The position numbers were made by a program, and so were the translations under genes. This document shows positions 1 to 9,873 of a stretch of 64,000 bases of DNA, in pieces. The stretch lies in assembly GCF_025725665.1 (NCBI RefSeq), contig NZ_CP107009.1, forward strand, positions 3,782,001 through 3,846,000, read 5' to 3'. Within the stretch, counting starts at the first letter, position 1, and every line of letters starts with the position of its first letter. The notes beneath the pieces are model-generated. The model was not told the DNA's origin, did no database searches, and worked only from the letters and a program-made list of their open reading frames with translations. This stretch comes from Halomonas sp. LR3S48. GTDB lineage: Bacteria; Pseudomonadota; Gammaproteobacteria; Pseudomonadales; Halomonadaceae.

Positions 1-1279
<1,279 letters not shown>

Positions 1280-1340
1280 GGCGGGTATTCTCCTGTCGTG
1301 CTTGTCGTCGTTATAAGGCTGAGTCGGGCTTAGACTTTAT

Positions 1341-1439
1341 GTGTAGATTTACACGAACCTTGATGAATTCGAGTCTATAGAGAGGCCCACAGGCATGACA
1401 ATGCGCACTTCTTCACAAGATTTGTGCAAGAATGCACAA
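1341..1439. promoter_or_regulatory. Divergent control region with LysR-type dyads between mmsA and the LysR gene
   Basis: Three inverted repeats lie in the 185-base gap. GTGTA-N4-TACAC is at 1341-1354. CACAA-GAT-TTGTG at 1414-1426 overlaps the perfect seven-base dyad TTGTGCA-N4-TGCACAA at 1422-1439, which ends 25 bases before the LysR start. Such dyads are typical LysR recognition and autoregulation sites. Binding is inferred from position and symmetry only. Confidence 0.5.
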
Positions 1440-1464
1440 CCAGCCTCGCTTATAGAGTGGCCCC

Positions 1465-2409
1465 ATGCTCGACTGGCAGGACATCCAGATCTTTCTCGAA
1501 GTGGCACGCAGCCAGCGGCTCACCGATGCCGCCCGGCGCCTGAGCCTGGACCACTCCACCCTGTCGCGGCGCACCCGCCGCTTCGAGCAGAAACTCAATA
1601 CCCAACTCTTCGAGCGTAGCACCCACGGCTACCACCTGACCGAAGCCGGCCAGCAACTGTTGGCCCACGCCGAGGAGATGGCCCGCCACGCCTTCGAAGC
1701 GGGTGAGAACCTCTCCGACCAGAATCGCCAGCTCGGCGGCCAGATCCGCCTGGGCGTGACCGAGGGATTCGGCACCTGGGTCATCGCCCCGCTGCTCTCG
1801 GCTTTCTGCGAGCGTCATCCCGGCATCACCCTGGATCTGCTGGCTCTGCCCCGGGTGGTCAACCTGAGCCGCCACGAGGCGGATCTCGCCATCACCGTGG
1901 AGCGCCCTGCGAGCCAGGGGCTGGTCATCTCGCGGCTGTGCGATTACCGGCTAAGGCTCTACGGCAGCCAGAGATACTTTCAGCGCCACGGCCGCCCTGC
2001 CAAACTTTCCGACCTAGGGCAACACCGACTGATCGGCTACGTCGACGACCTGATCTTCAGCGAACAGTTGAGCTATCTCGACCCGCTGCTCGACCCCGCG
2101 GTGGTCGGTACGGCGCCGCACTTCTCGATTCGCAGCACCAGCGTGACCACCCAGCACGCCGCCACCCTGCAGGGGGCCGGGCTCGCCGTACTGCCCTGCT
2201 TCATGGCCGAAACCGGCGACCGGCTCGAGAGCGTGCTGAATGGCGAGGTGGAGATCGTGCGCCAGTTCTGGATCACCGCGCGCCAGGAGCAGCGCCGCCT
2301 GGCACGGGTGCGGCTACTATGGGACTTTCTGCGCGAGGCGCTGGAGCTCAATCGTGCTCTGTTGATGGGCGAGGCGGACAGATTAACGCTCCCCACCTCT
2401 CTCGGTTGA
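1465..2409 (+). CDS. LysR-family transcriptional regulator
   Basis: A 314-residue protein with an N-terminal winged helix-turn-helix (about residues 3-62, with LTDAARRLSLDHSTLSRR) and a substrate-binding effector domain (about 90-295). The length is normal for LysR. It is transcribed away from mmsA and its promoter carries a perfect dyad, so it probably controls mmsA and itself. The effector is unknown; a valine- or beta-alanine-derived acid is a guess from the neighbour. The 3' end overlaps the convergent diguanylate cyclase gene by 27 bases. Confidence 0.88.
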   Translation: MLDWQDIQIFLEVARSQRLTDAARRLSLDHSTLSRRTRRFEQKLNTQLFERSTHGYHLTEAGQQLLAHAEEMARHAFEAGENLSDQNRQLGGQIRLGVTEGFGTWVIAPLLSAFCERHPGITLDLLALPRVVNLSRHEADLAITVERPASQGLVISRLCDYRLRLYGSQRYFQRHGRPAKLSDLGQHRLIGYVDDLIFSEQLSYLDPLLDPAVVGTAPHFSIRSTSVTTQHAATLQGAGLAVLPCFMAETGDRLESVLNGEVEIVRQFWITARQEQRRLARVRLLWDFLREALELNRALLMGEADRLTLPTSLG

Positions 2410-4455
2410 TTCCGCCGCGTTACTGCCAGTCGGGGTCGATATGCGGCCTTCAGAGGCATCGCCGTCGTGCACGACGACCTTGTCGCGCCCTTGCTTCTTG
2501 GCGTCGTAACTTGCGGCATCGGCCCGCGCCAGAATCGAATCGAGATTTTCATCCCCTTCATTGAACGCGGTGAGGCCGATGCTCGCCGTCACGAAGTACT
2601 CGTTGCCTTCATGGCTGACGCTGACTTGGCTAATGGCAACGCGCAGTGACTCGGCAATTGTCACGGCCTGGCTGAGCGTGCAGCTCGGCAGCAGCAGGCC
2701 GAACTCATCTCCCCCTTGCCTGGCGACATGGTCGCTGCGCCGCACCTCCCATACCAGTACCTGCGCCACGCGGCGCAGCAGCTCATCGCCAAGCGCGTGC
2801 CCACCCTCGTCATTTACCGGTTTAAAGCGATCCAGATCGAAGAGAATCACTGCAGAAGGCGTGCCGAGTTTGGTGAAATCAGCCATCGCGTCTTCGAGAC
2901 GCCGTTGATAACCTCGGCGGTTGAGCAGGCCTGTAAGCGGGTCATGTTCGGCCTCCCAGCGTTGCAAGGCTTCTTGGTGTTGCCGCTCGGTGATGTCCTT
3001 GATCGTGCCCACGATACCCAGCGAATCGCCGTCCCCCTGCACCCGACTGGCATGGATTTCGACCCATAGCAAAGCGCCCTTGCCATCTCTCATCCGAAGT
3101 TGGCGCAGGAACTCCTTTCCCAGGTTCATGGCATGCCGCCACATGTCGTGAGCATCCTCGCGATCATTCTCATGAATGAGCTGCCAAAGATCATTTGTCG
3201 AGGCATCGGCCCGAAGCCCCAACATTGCCGAAAGGGCCGGGTTGAGGTAGATGAGGTCGCCTTTTTGATCGGCAACGAACATACCGACTGGGGTCGAGCC
3301 GAGTACGGCATCCAGAAAGGCCTCTCGGTTCTTCGAGTGCTGCAAGGCCTTCTTGCGCTCCTGCTCCAGTCCGTTGAAGGCACGGGAGATTTGTGTCAGC
3401 TCCCTCAGGCTGGTCGAGAGCTCCAACTGGTGCCGAGCACCGGAGCCGATCTCTCCTATCTGCCGTTCGAGCCGATGAAGCGGCTTGAGCTGGTGCCCAA
3501 CCAGCCAGCGAATGACGACCAGCAGCACCAGTGCAGCCACCAGCCAGGTCCACCAAAGCCGCTCCAGGAAGCCCTCAAAGGGCACCAGCATCGACTCGCG
3601 CGGCATTGTCATGGCCACCACCCAGCCTGCTTCCCACACCTGGCGGTAGCCCACCAGCACGGCCTCGCCATCCAACTCATGGAGTGTCTCGCCCTGCCAC
3701 CCGTCCAAGGCGAGCTGAAAATCCGGAGGGTCGAGGCGCTGCAAGGATCCGACGAATCGGCTTATGGACCCAGGCACGAACAGTGGCTCGCCGTCGGTGG
3801 TGAAGATGGCTACGTGGCCACTATGCTCAAAGGTCAGCGAGGATATGCTGTTGAAAAACTGGCCATGGGCGAAGTTCAGGAGCCCACCGACGACTCCATC
3901 GAATTCCCCTTGGTCATTCAGGCGAGGCACCAGTAGCATCACCAAGGGCTGGTGGCTGGTCCGACCAAAGAAGGGACGGCTGACATAAGGCCAGGGGGAA
4001 TTGCTCACCATATCGAAGTATTCAGTGTCGGATATGTCGAAGCCAACGCGCCCCGGCACCTCGGGCAGATCGGCGATAAGCTCGCCATCGGCATTGCTGA
4101 CGATGATGCCTTCGAAATAGGCCAGCAGGCTGGGATTATGCTGTAGAAGAAGCGAGGCCTCCTCGCCCGGGACACCGGCAAGTTGCGAAGAGAGTCTCTC
4201 CAGTGCGGTAAAGCGTAAATTCAGGCGATCGCGTAATTCACGACTCAATATTTCCGCCTGATACCCCAGGTGAGACAGGTTGGCTTCGTGCAGCAATCTC
4301 TGACCACTGCCCCAGGCAACGAACAATAGCAGCCCGACGATGACAAGCCAGGTCATGACCAACCCAACCAGCAAGCGCTTCTGCAACGTATTCAGGCGAC
4401 GCCATGGCGCGCCGCGAGTCGTACCTTGTGGCAAGCTGCCCTCTCTTCGATACAT
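2383..4455 (-). CDS. Membrane diguanylate cyclase with Cache, PAS and GGDEF domains
   Basis: A 690-residue sensor that should make cyclic di-GMP at the inner membrane. Two membrane spans (about 28-48 and 301-320) bracket a periplasmic Cache-like sensor (about 50-295). A linker, a PAS domain (about 378-490) and a GGDEF domain follow. The catalytic motif is an intact GGDEF at 581-585, and an inhibitory-site motif RRSD stands five residues before it, so product inhibition is expected. No EAL domain is present, so it is a synthase rather than a hydrolase. The start is the ATG at 4455. The ligand is not predictable. Confidence 0.93.
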   Translation of the reverse strand: MYRREGSLPQGTTRGAPWRRLNTLQKRLLVGLVMTWLVIVGLLLFVAWGSGQRLLHEANLSHLGYQAEILSRELRDRLNLRFTALERLSSQLAGVPGEEASLLLQHNPSLLAYFEGIIVSNADGELIADLPEVPGRVGFDISDTEYFDMVSNSPWPYVSRPFFGRTSHQPLVMLLVPRLNDQGEFDGVVGGLLNFAHGQFFNSISSLTFEHSGHVAIFTTDGEPLFVPGSISRFVGSLQRLDPPDFQLALDGWQGETLHELDGEAVLVGYRQVWEAGWVVAMTMPRESMLVPFEGFLERLWWTWLVAALVLLVVIRWLVGHQLKPLHRLERQIGEIGSGARHQLELSTSLRELTQISRAFNGLEQERKKALQHSKNREAFLDAVLGSTPVGMFVADQKGDLIYLNPALSAMLGLRADASTNDLWQLIHENDREDAHDMWRHAMNLGKEFLRQLRMRDGKGALLWVEIHASRVQGDGDSLGIVGTIKDITERQHQEALQRWEAEHDPLTGLLNRRGYQRRLEDAMADFTKLGTPSAVILFDLDRFKPVNDEGGHALGDELLRRVAQVLVWEVRRSDHVARQGGDEFGLLLPSCTLSQAVTIAESLRVAISQVSVSHEGNEYFVTASIGLTAFNEGDENLDSILARADAASYDAKKQGRDKVVVHDGDASEGRISTPTGSNAAESTERGGER

Positions 4456-4712
4456 GATTCAGGCAAGGCCTGTTTCTCTGTGTAGCGATAGAGTGGCAGC
4501 TTAACGGTCCATTAACGTTATCTTTATTAACAAGTCGGTAAAAAAATGTCATTCACGGCATTGTAAAATCATGCCATGTTTTTCAAGTGAATCGTAAACA
4601 TGCGGAGCCCCGCTCTCTGAGCTCAGTCGGTCAGCCGCAATCGCTATGGTCCGACTGGTCGCGATGGCGGAGGCCGGCGATCAGTAGCTTACTCCACGCC
4701 CTGGGCTTCCGC
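4456..4712. other. Gap between the diguanylate cyclase start and the flavoprotein stop
   Basis: The 257 bases hold the leader of the cyclase gene, AT-rich near 4500-4570 and therefore its probable promoter zone. I see no convincing gene and no clear terminator for the flavoprotein operon that ends at 4713. Confidence 0.4.
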
Positions 4713-6125
4713 TCAGGCGGCAGAGTCGCAGCCGAGCTGGCGAGCGGCCTCTCGACCCGCGATAGCTCCCAGCACCACCGCACTCAGCAAGCCATTGCCC
4801 GAAAGGTAGCCACTATCCCCCGAGCCGGAGACACCCCGCGCCGCGCCGCCGGCGGCAAACAGGTTGGGGAATGTAGCGCCGTCACGCCGTACTACCCGAG
4901 CCTGGGTGTCCACCTCGAGCCCACCCTGGGTATGGAACAGCGCGCCGGTGACTTTGATCGCGTGAAAGGGCGCCTCCAACAGATCCGCGGCCTTGAAACT
5001 CCGCCCGAAGTCGTCTGCCTCACCGCTCTCGGCCAGGGCGTGCATTTCGGAGAAGGTTTCGCGCAAGACCTCCAGCGGCAGGGCCAGCACCGTTGCCATG
5101 GCCTCGAGGCTGTCGAAGGTGCGCACCGCCCCGGCAATGTGGGCATTACGGTAGTCCTCGAATTCAAGCGCTGCCTGGTGGATGCGCCGGTCGAACAGGT
5201 TCCAGACCAGCCCGCCCGGTTGGGCGAGTACCTTGGCCGCCTGCTCCGAGTAGCCGCCGTGCTCGTTGGAGAAGCGTCGCCCTTCGCGGTTGATCTGCAC
5301 CCCGCCACGCATCATCACCGCCCAGGTGATCAGAGTCTGGTGTGGCATCGCCAGCGAACCGTGCCCCTGACAGGCGCCCAGGTCCTTGAGGCTGGCGCCC
5401 ATCGCCTCTCCCCACAGCAAGGCGTCGCCCTGGTTGCCCTCATGGCCGAAGTAGAGGGCATCCTTCAAGGTCGGCAAGTGACGCGCCACCAGCTCGGGAT
5501 TTCCGCCGTAGCCGTTGCAGGCAAGGATCAGTGCGTCGCAGCCGATAGTCTCCCGGCTGCCGTCGGGGCGCTCGAGGGTCACGCCATGCATTCGGCCGGC
5601 GTCGTCCACGTGCAGATCCACCACCTGGGCTTCGGTGAGCAGGTCGATGCCCGCCGCCTCCACCGCGTTGAGCAGGCTGCCCATCAGCTCCTCTCCGGTA
5701 CGCCGCGGGGTGGCGTGCATGCGCATGCGGCTGTGGCCGGGGTAAAGAAAGCCCTCCACCAGGTCGAAAGGCACGCCGTGAGCGTCGGCCAGCCACTCCA
5801 CCACGCCGGCCGAGGCTTCGGTCAGGGCGCGAACGATAGCGGGGTCAGCCTGGTGGCCGTTCTTGCGCTGTATGTCCTCGGCCATCAGTTCCGGGCTGTC
5901 TTCGACACTCGCCTCTTTCTGGAAGCGCGTCCCCGCCGCCGGAATGAACCCCTGCGACATGGAGGTGCTGCCCCGCGGCAGCGCATCGCGCTCCAGCACT
6001 ACCGAGTCCATGCCGGCCCCCTTGGCAGCAAGCGCCGCCACCAGGCCGCAAGCGCCCGCCCCGACGATCACCAGCGGCACATGCGCCTCGAACGCCTCAC
6101 CGCTACCAAAGGCCACGATAGGCAT
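4713..6125 (-). CDS. FAD-dependent oxidoreductase, fumarate reductase/3-ketosteroid dehydrogenase-like family
   Basis: A 470-residue soluble flavoprotein. The dinucleotide-binding motif VGAGACG is at 21-27, followed by the acidic residue of VVLERD. The C-terminal GLEVDTQARV and the GGAARGVSGSGDSGYLSGNGLL stretch are typical of the FAD_binding_2 family, which adds or removes hydrogen across a C=C bond next to a carboxylate or carbonyl. It is the last gene of a tight minus-strand operon, 11 bases after the first deacetylase-like gene. That suggests it reduces or desaturates an acid made by its neighbours. The substrate is unknown; the family also includes tricarballylate dehydrogenase and urocanate reductase. 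Confidence 0.82.
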   Translation of the reverse strand: MPIVAFGSGEAFEAHVPLVIVGAGACGLVAALAAKGAGMDSVVLERDALPRGSTSMSQGFIPAAGTRFQKEASVEDSPELMAEDIQRKNGHQADPAIVRALTEASAGVVEWLADAHGVPFDLVEGFLYPGHSRMRMHATPRRTGEELMGSLLNAVEAAGIDLLTEAQVVDLHVDDAGRMHGVTLERPDGSRETIGCDALILACNGYGGNPELVARHLPTLKDALYFGHEGNQGDALLWGEAMGASLKDLGACQGHGSLAMPHQTLITWAVMMRGGVQINREGRRFSNEHGGYSEQAAKVLAQPGGLVWNLFDRRIHQAALEFEDYRNAHIAGAVRTFDSLEAMATVLALPLEVLRETFSEMHALAESGEADDFGRSFKAADLLEAPFHAIKVTGALFHTQGGLEVDTQARVVRRDGATFPNLFAAGGAARGVSGSGDSGYLSGNGLLSAVVLGAIAGREAARQLGCDSAA

Positions 6126-6136
6126 GACGTCTCTCC

Positions 6137-7069
6137 TCAGTCATTGACGGTCTGAGCCCGGTAGGCGTCGAGAATCTCACCCGCCGGGGCCTGCCACACT
6201 TCGGCATGCCCCACGATATGGTCGAGTACCGCCTCCAGGCAGCCGATGCGATGGGGCTGGCCCACGAGCCAGGGGTGCAGGTTAAGCGCCAGCAGTCGGC
6301 CGCCCTGCTCCCGTCCCTCCCGCAGCAGATAGTCGAAGGCGTCCGTTACCTGAGTCGCCCAGCTCTCCTCCGAGTGCAGGTTCTGACACATCACGAATTG
6401 ATCCTCGACCTCGGTGGAGAGCGGCATCATGGTGAGCGCACCCTGCGAGGTGGAGAAGGGGTAAGGCAGATCGTCGTTGACCCAGTCGCAGCAGTACTCG
6501 ATACCGTTCTCGGCGAGCAGCTCAGGGGTGTTCCAGCTCTGGTGCTTGGCCGGACTCAGCCAGCCGCGAACGGGTTGCCCGGTCAGCTCGCGAAGGATCG
6601 TCACCGAGCGGCGCACGATCTCCGCCTCCTCGTCACGATCCTGGCCGCCGTAGTGCAGGTGATCCATGTTCCAGCCATGGCACAGGAACTCGCCGCCGTA
6701 GGCCTTGAGGCGCTGCAGCAGGTAGGGAGTTTGCTCGGCGAGCTGAGCGTTGATCGCCCAGGTGGGACGAATGCCGCGTTGTTCGAATGCCGCGAGCATG
6801 CGGTAGATGCCGACCCGGTTACCGTAATCGCGCAGCGAGTAGTGACGCAGGTCCGGGTAGGGCATGGTCATGCCGTTGGGCACCTTGAACGGTACGCCAC
6901 GCTGGTTGAGCGGGTAGAACTGCAGCGCGACGTTGATCCATACCGCCAGCGGCTTGTCTCCGGGCCAGCGGATCGGCCGGCGATCACCGAGCATCGACCA
7001 GGCGTAGCGCTCGTGGTCGTAGCCGTGGCGCCGCCAAGGGTAGTGCAGGTATTCCGGTTCGAGGGACAT
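6137..7069 (-). CDS. Polysaccharide-deacetylase-like hydrolase, PuuE/cyclic-amide hydrolase type (copy 1)
   Basis: A 310-residue protein of the NodB/polysaccharide deacetylase fold. It has no signal peptide and no TFDD motif, so a cytoplasmic cyclic-amide substrate is likelier than cell-wall sugar. Visible marks are DYGNRVG (81-87), the metal-loop-like CHGWNMDH around H131, and the late LNLHPWLVG segment. The same architecture occurs in the allantoinase PuuE and, as I recall, in bacterial cyclic imide hydrolases. It starts three bases after the stop of a paralogue (7073-8035), so the pair may act as a heteromer or on different rings. Substrate assignment is inference. Confidence 0.75.
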   Translation of the reverse strand: MSLEPEYLHYPWRRHGYDHERYAWSMLGDRRPIRWPGDKPLAVWINVALQFYPLNQRGVPFKVPNGMTMPYPDLRHYSLRDYGNRVGIYRMLAAFEQRGIRPTWAINAQLAEQTPYLLQRLKAYGGEFLCHGWNMDHLHYGGQDRDEEAEIVRRSVTILRELTGQPVRGWLSPAKHQSWNTPELLAENGIEYCCDWVNDDLPYPFSTSQGALTMMPLSTEVEDQFVMCQNLHSEESWATQVTDAFDYLLREGREQGGRLLALNLHPWLVGQPHRIGCLEAVLDHIVGHAEVWQAPAGEILDAYRAQTVND

Positions 7070-7072
7070 GGC

Positions 7073-8035
7073 TCAGCTCCTCCCTGCCGCGGCGGCCTTG
7101 GCGTCGATGTCATGCAGGGCGTCATCGTAGTGGTGAGAAAGATAGTGCTGGGCGATCTCGCGGCCGGTGGCGACCCATACGTCGCTGTGACCGGTGATGT
7201 ACTCCAGCGCCTCCTCGAAGGCCTTGATGCGGTGCGGGCAGCTGATCTGGTAGTTGTGGGTCGGAATGCACATCACCGTGCCCGACTCCGCGCCCTCGGC
7301 GTAGAGCCGGTCAAAGTGGCGCTTGAGCATGGTCAGGTAGTGGCGCGGCTCCACCTTGTTCACCGCATAGACGATGGTATCGTTCATCTCCAGCGAATAG
7401 GGCATGGAGATGAAGCGACGCCCCGAACGCAGGCGGATCGGGGTGGGCTGGTCGTCGTGGAACAGATCGCAGGTGTAGATGCCACCCTCCTCGCCGAACA
7501 GCTCTTGGCCCACCTCGGCGAACAGGTCCAGGGTATGCTCCGAGTGGGACAGCGCCGGCGCCAGGTAGCCGGCGCACTTCTGCCCGGTGTGGCGATGGAT
7601 CGTCTCGATTCCGTCGCGGATCATCTCCCGCTCCTGTTCCTCGCTCAGGCCGTAGGTGTAGCGGGTGTTGTAGATACCGTGGCTGAAGAATTCCCAGTCG
7701 CGCTCGCGGCACATCTCGATGATCTCGGGGTGGTGCTCGCACAGCGCCACCGACAGCGATACCGAACCGCGAATGCCGTACTTGTCGAGCAGCGCCATCT
7801 GGCGCTGGTGTCCGACCCGGTTGCCGTAGTCGCGAATGCTGAAGCCCGGCACCGAAGGGTGCGGCGTGGGCCACGGCTTGCGCTGCGGGTTGGCCGGCGG
7901 ATCGAGTTCGTAGTATTCGATGTTGGGGGCCACCCAGAACGCGACTCGGGCCCCGTTAGGCCAGGTGATCCTGGGTCGGTCCTCGTAGGGCCAGTAGTCG
8001 TAGGCGTCCAATCGCTCTTTCATCTCAGCCTTCAT
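7073..8035 (-). CDS. Polysaccharide-deacetylase-like hydrolase, PuuE/cyclic-amide hydrolase type (copy 2)
   Basis: A 320-residue paralogue of the neighbouring gene. It shares the DYGNRVG motif and has EFFSHGIYNTRYTYG in place of the metal-loop segment, then CAGYLAPALSHSEHT and IPTHNYQISCPHRI. The start is the ATG at 8035 because GAGGAGG stands five bases before it; the reading frame stays open further upstream, but that stretch overlaps the amidohydrolase gene. No signal peptide is seen. It lies 17 bases after the cysteine amidohydrolase gene. The two together suggest ring opening of a cyclic amide or imide followed by loss of ammonia. Confidence 0.75.
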   Translation of the reverse strand: MKAEMKERLDAYDYWPYEDRPRITWPNGARVAFWVAPNIEYYELDPPANPQRKPWPTPHPSVPGFSIRDYGNRVGHQRQMALLDKYGIRGSVSLSVALCEHHPEIIEMCRERDWEFFSHGIYNTRYTYGLSEEQEREMIRDGIETIHRHTGQKCAGYLAPALSHSEHTLDLFAEVGQELFGEEGGIYTCDLFHDDQPTPIRLRSGRRFISMPYSLEMNDTIVYAVNKVEPRHYLTMLKRHFDRLYAEGAESGTVMCIPTHNYQISCPHRIKAFEEALEYITGHSDVWVATGREIAQHYLSHHYDDALHDIDAKAAAAGRS

Positions 8036-8052
8036 GTCAGCCTCCTCGCGGC

Positions 8053-8727
8053 TCAGGCCTGCTCGGCCGCACGCGTCTCGAGCCAGGCCAGCACCTCGGC
8101 CACGTTCAGCACGTCGGCGTACTTCAGGTGCAGGTCGGTGAGGTTGGCGTAGTGGTAGCTCTCGTGTTTGTCGGCCACGCACTCCATCGGGACGATGGTG
8201 CGATAACCTCGCGACAGGCTGTCCACCGCGGTGGCGCGGATGCAGCCGGAGGTGGAGCCACCGGTGACGATCACGGTGTCGACCTTGTGCCATACCAACA
8301 GCGACTGCAGCGGCGTTTCGAAGAAGGCCGAGGGCATGCGCTTGGTGTAGACGACGTCACCCTGCTCGATCTCGACCCGCTCGTCGAAGGCGGCGCGGTC
8401 GGAGCCGTACTTGATGTTCTGCAGCGAGTCGGGAGTATCGGTACGCGTGCCCCACACGCCGGCATCCTCGGCGGAATCGAGAAAGGCCACGTGGGTCCAC
8501 ACCACCGGCCAGCCGAGCCGGCGGAAGCCACGTGCCAGCTGATTCACGTAGTCGAGCTGGCTGGGGTCGGTTTCGTAGGCGGTCTTGTAGAGGTCGGTGC
8601 GGGTGTAGGCCTTCTGCGGATCGACGTTGACCAGTACCGCCTTGTTGCCGAAGCCGAACGGCACGCGCTGGGGGTTGGCCATCACCTCGAAGAAAATCTC
8701 CTTGGCGGTTTTATCAGTCGTGATCAT
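8053..8727 (-). CDS. Isochorismatase-fold cysteine amidohydrolase (N-carbamoylsarcosine amidase/maleamate amidase-like)
   Basis: A 224-residue cysteine hydrolase. The Asp-Lys-Cys triad of the isochorismatase-like family is visible: D36 in VNVDPQKAY, K129 in YTKRMPSAF and C162 in GGSTSGCIRATAVDS. Members with the nucleophilic cysteine cleave linear amides such as N-carbamoylsarcosine, maleamate, nicotinamide or ureidoacrylate. It heads the minus-strand operon with the two deacetylase-like hydrolases and the flavoprotein. AAAGGAG precedes the ATG at 8727. A half-amidase step is the most economical reading; the natural substrate is unknown. Confidence 0.85.
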   Translation of the reverse strand: MITTDKTAKEIFFEVMANPQRVPFGFGNKAVLVNVDPQKAYTRTDLYKTAYETDPSQLDYVNQLARGFRRLGWPVVWTHVAFLDSAEDAGVWGTRTDTPDSLQNIKYGSDRAAFDERVEIEQGDVVYTKRMPSAFFETPLQSLLVWHKVDTVIVTGGSTSGCIRATAVDSLSRGYRTIVPMECVADKHESYHYANLTDLHLKYADVLNVAEVLAWLETRAAEQA

Positions 8728-8742
8728 GCGCGCTCTCCTTTG

Positions 8743-8898
8743 GGAAACACTGATTTATTGCTGCGCTTGATATCCTGGCTGTCGGCGGTGCTGGTGCGCC
8801 AGCCCGGTCAAAATCCTCATTTACACCGCGTAAACTCCGGTTCTTGCGCTCCGGCGGCAACCAGCCTCTCTTCGCTCGCGACATAAATCAGCGCTTCC
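8743..8898. repeat. 156-base MITE-like element with imperfect terminal inverted repeats
   Basis: The left end GGAAACACTGATTTAT (8743-8758) and the right end ATAAATCAGCGCTTCC (8883-8898) are reverse complements apart from two positions. The interior holds further GC-rich symmetry (around 8838-8862) and no plausible gene. It fills nearly the whole gap upstream of the amidohydrolase gene, directly before its ribosome binding site. The architecture is that of a small non-autonomous mobile repeat. No second copy is obvious in the window. Confidence 0.6.
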
Positions 8899-8941
8899 TC
8901 AGTCGCTGTAATTGTCGTGCTGCCAGGCATTCTTCCATGCC

Positions 8942-9817
8942 TCAGCGGCCGTCGTACTTCTCGCCCAGCTCGAGCATGGCCCGGGTGCCGAGCACTTCGT
9001 TGAGCTGGCCGAAGTCGAGCATGCGCTCGCGGAACGCATCGGTGGTGCCGTCGCGGCGCAGGGTGTCGAAGAACTGCCCCGCCATGTGGGTGAAGGCTCG
9101 CACCAGGGCGCCGGGAAAGATCACCAGAGAGAAGCCCAGTCGCTGCAGCGCCTGGGCGTTCTGCAGCGGCGTGTCGCCCCCCTCCACCATGTTGGCCATG
9201 ATCGGGATTTTGCCGCGGAACTCGGCCATGATGCTGGCGATATCATCGTCGCTGCGAATGCCTTCGATGAACAGCAGGTCGACGCCGGCGTCGCGGTAGG
9301 CGTGGGCGCGCTCGATGGCTCGTTCGGTGCCTTCCACCGCCACCGCGTCGGTGCGGCCGATGATCAGGGTCGAGTCGCTTTCGCGAGCATCCAGCGCGGC
9401 CTTGAGCTTTCCCACCATCTCGTCCTCCGGTACCAGCGTCTTGCCGCGCAGGTGACCGCAGCGCTTGGGATAGGTCTGGTCTTCGAGCTGAACGGCGTTG
9501 GCACCGGCGCGCTCCAGCATGCGCACGCTACGCATCACGTTCATGGCGTTGCCGAAACCAGTGTCACAATCGACCACCACCGACAGCTCGGTACGCTCGC
9601 GGATGTGCGACATCACGTCGTTGACCTCGCTCACGCTGACCAGGCCGATGTCGGGGCGTCCAAGCTGGGTATAGGCGATGCTGGCTCCGGAGAGATAGAC
9701 GGTGTCGAAGCCGGCATCGGCGGCAAGCGAGGCGCTCAGGGCATCGTAGACGCCTGGCGCCACGACGATCTCGGGGGAGTGCAGCCTGGCCTTCAGATCG
9801 ATGGCAGGAAGAGTCAT
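8942..9817 (-). CDS. Isocitrate lyase/PEP mutase-family C-C lyase (2,3-dimethylmalate or methylisocitrate lyase-like)
   Basis: A 291-residue TIM-barrel lyase. Hallmarks are APGVYDALSA near the start, VVVDCDTGFGN (the metal-binding loop), QLEDQTYPKRCGH with the lyase-type KRCGH, and IIGRTDAVAVEG. Lyases of this family split 2-hydroxy- or 2,3-substituted malates into a 2-oxo acid plus a carboxylic acid. The start is the ATG at 9817; the open frame upstream overlaps nothing useful. No prp genes are adjacent, and a LeuCD-type hydratase lies across the regulator, which favours an alkylmalate substrate over methylisocitrate. This is inference. Confidence 0.82.
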   Translation of the reverse strand: MTLPAIDLKARLHSPEIVVAPGVYDALSASLAADAGFDTVYLSGASIAYTQLGRPDIGLVSVSEVNDVMSHIRERTELSVVVDCDTGFGNAMNVMRSVRMLERAGANAVQLEDQTYPKRCGHLRGKTLVPEDEMVGKLKAALDARESDSTLIIGRTDAVAVEGTERAIERAHAYRDAGVDLLFIEGIRSDDDIASIMAEFRGKIPIMANMVEGGDTPLQNAQALQRLGFSLVIFPGALVRAFTHMAGQFFDTLRRDGTTDAFRERMLDFGQLNEVLGTRAMLELGEKYDGR

Positions 9818-9873
9818 GGCGTTGGGGATCCTCGGTAACGATTGAAATAAGAAAAATCGGCGTGACACCTGAT

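Noticed and set aside
4587..6155. A 522-codon plus-strand open frame
   Set aside because: It is antisense to the FAD oxidoreductase, which has clear cofactor motifs.
6206..8152. A 648-codon plus-strand open frame
   Set aside because: It runs antisense across two well-supported hydrolase genes and translates to low-complexity sequence typical of a complementary-strand shadow.
8942..9817. Assignment as prpB methylisocitrate lyase
   Set aside because: No prpC, acnD or prpF lies nearby and the context is a different regulon; only the family is supported.
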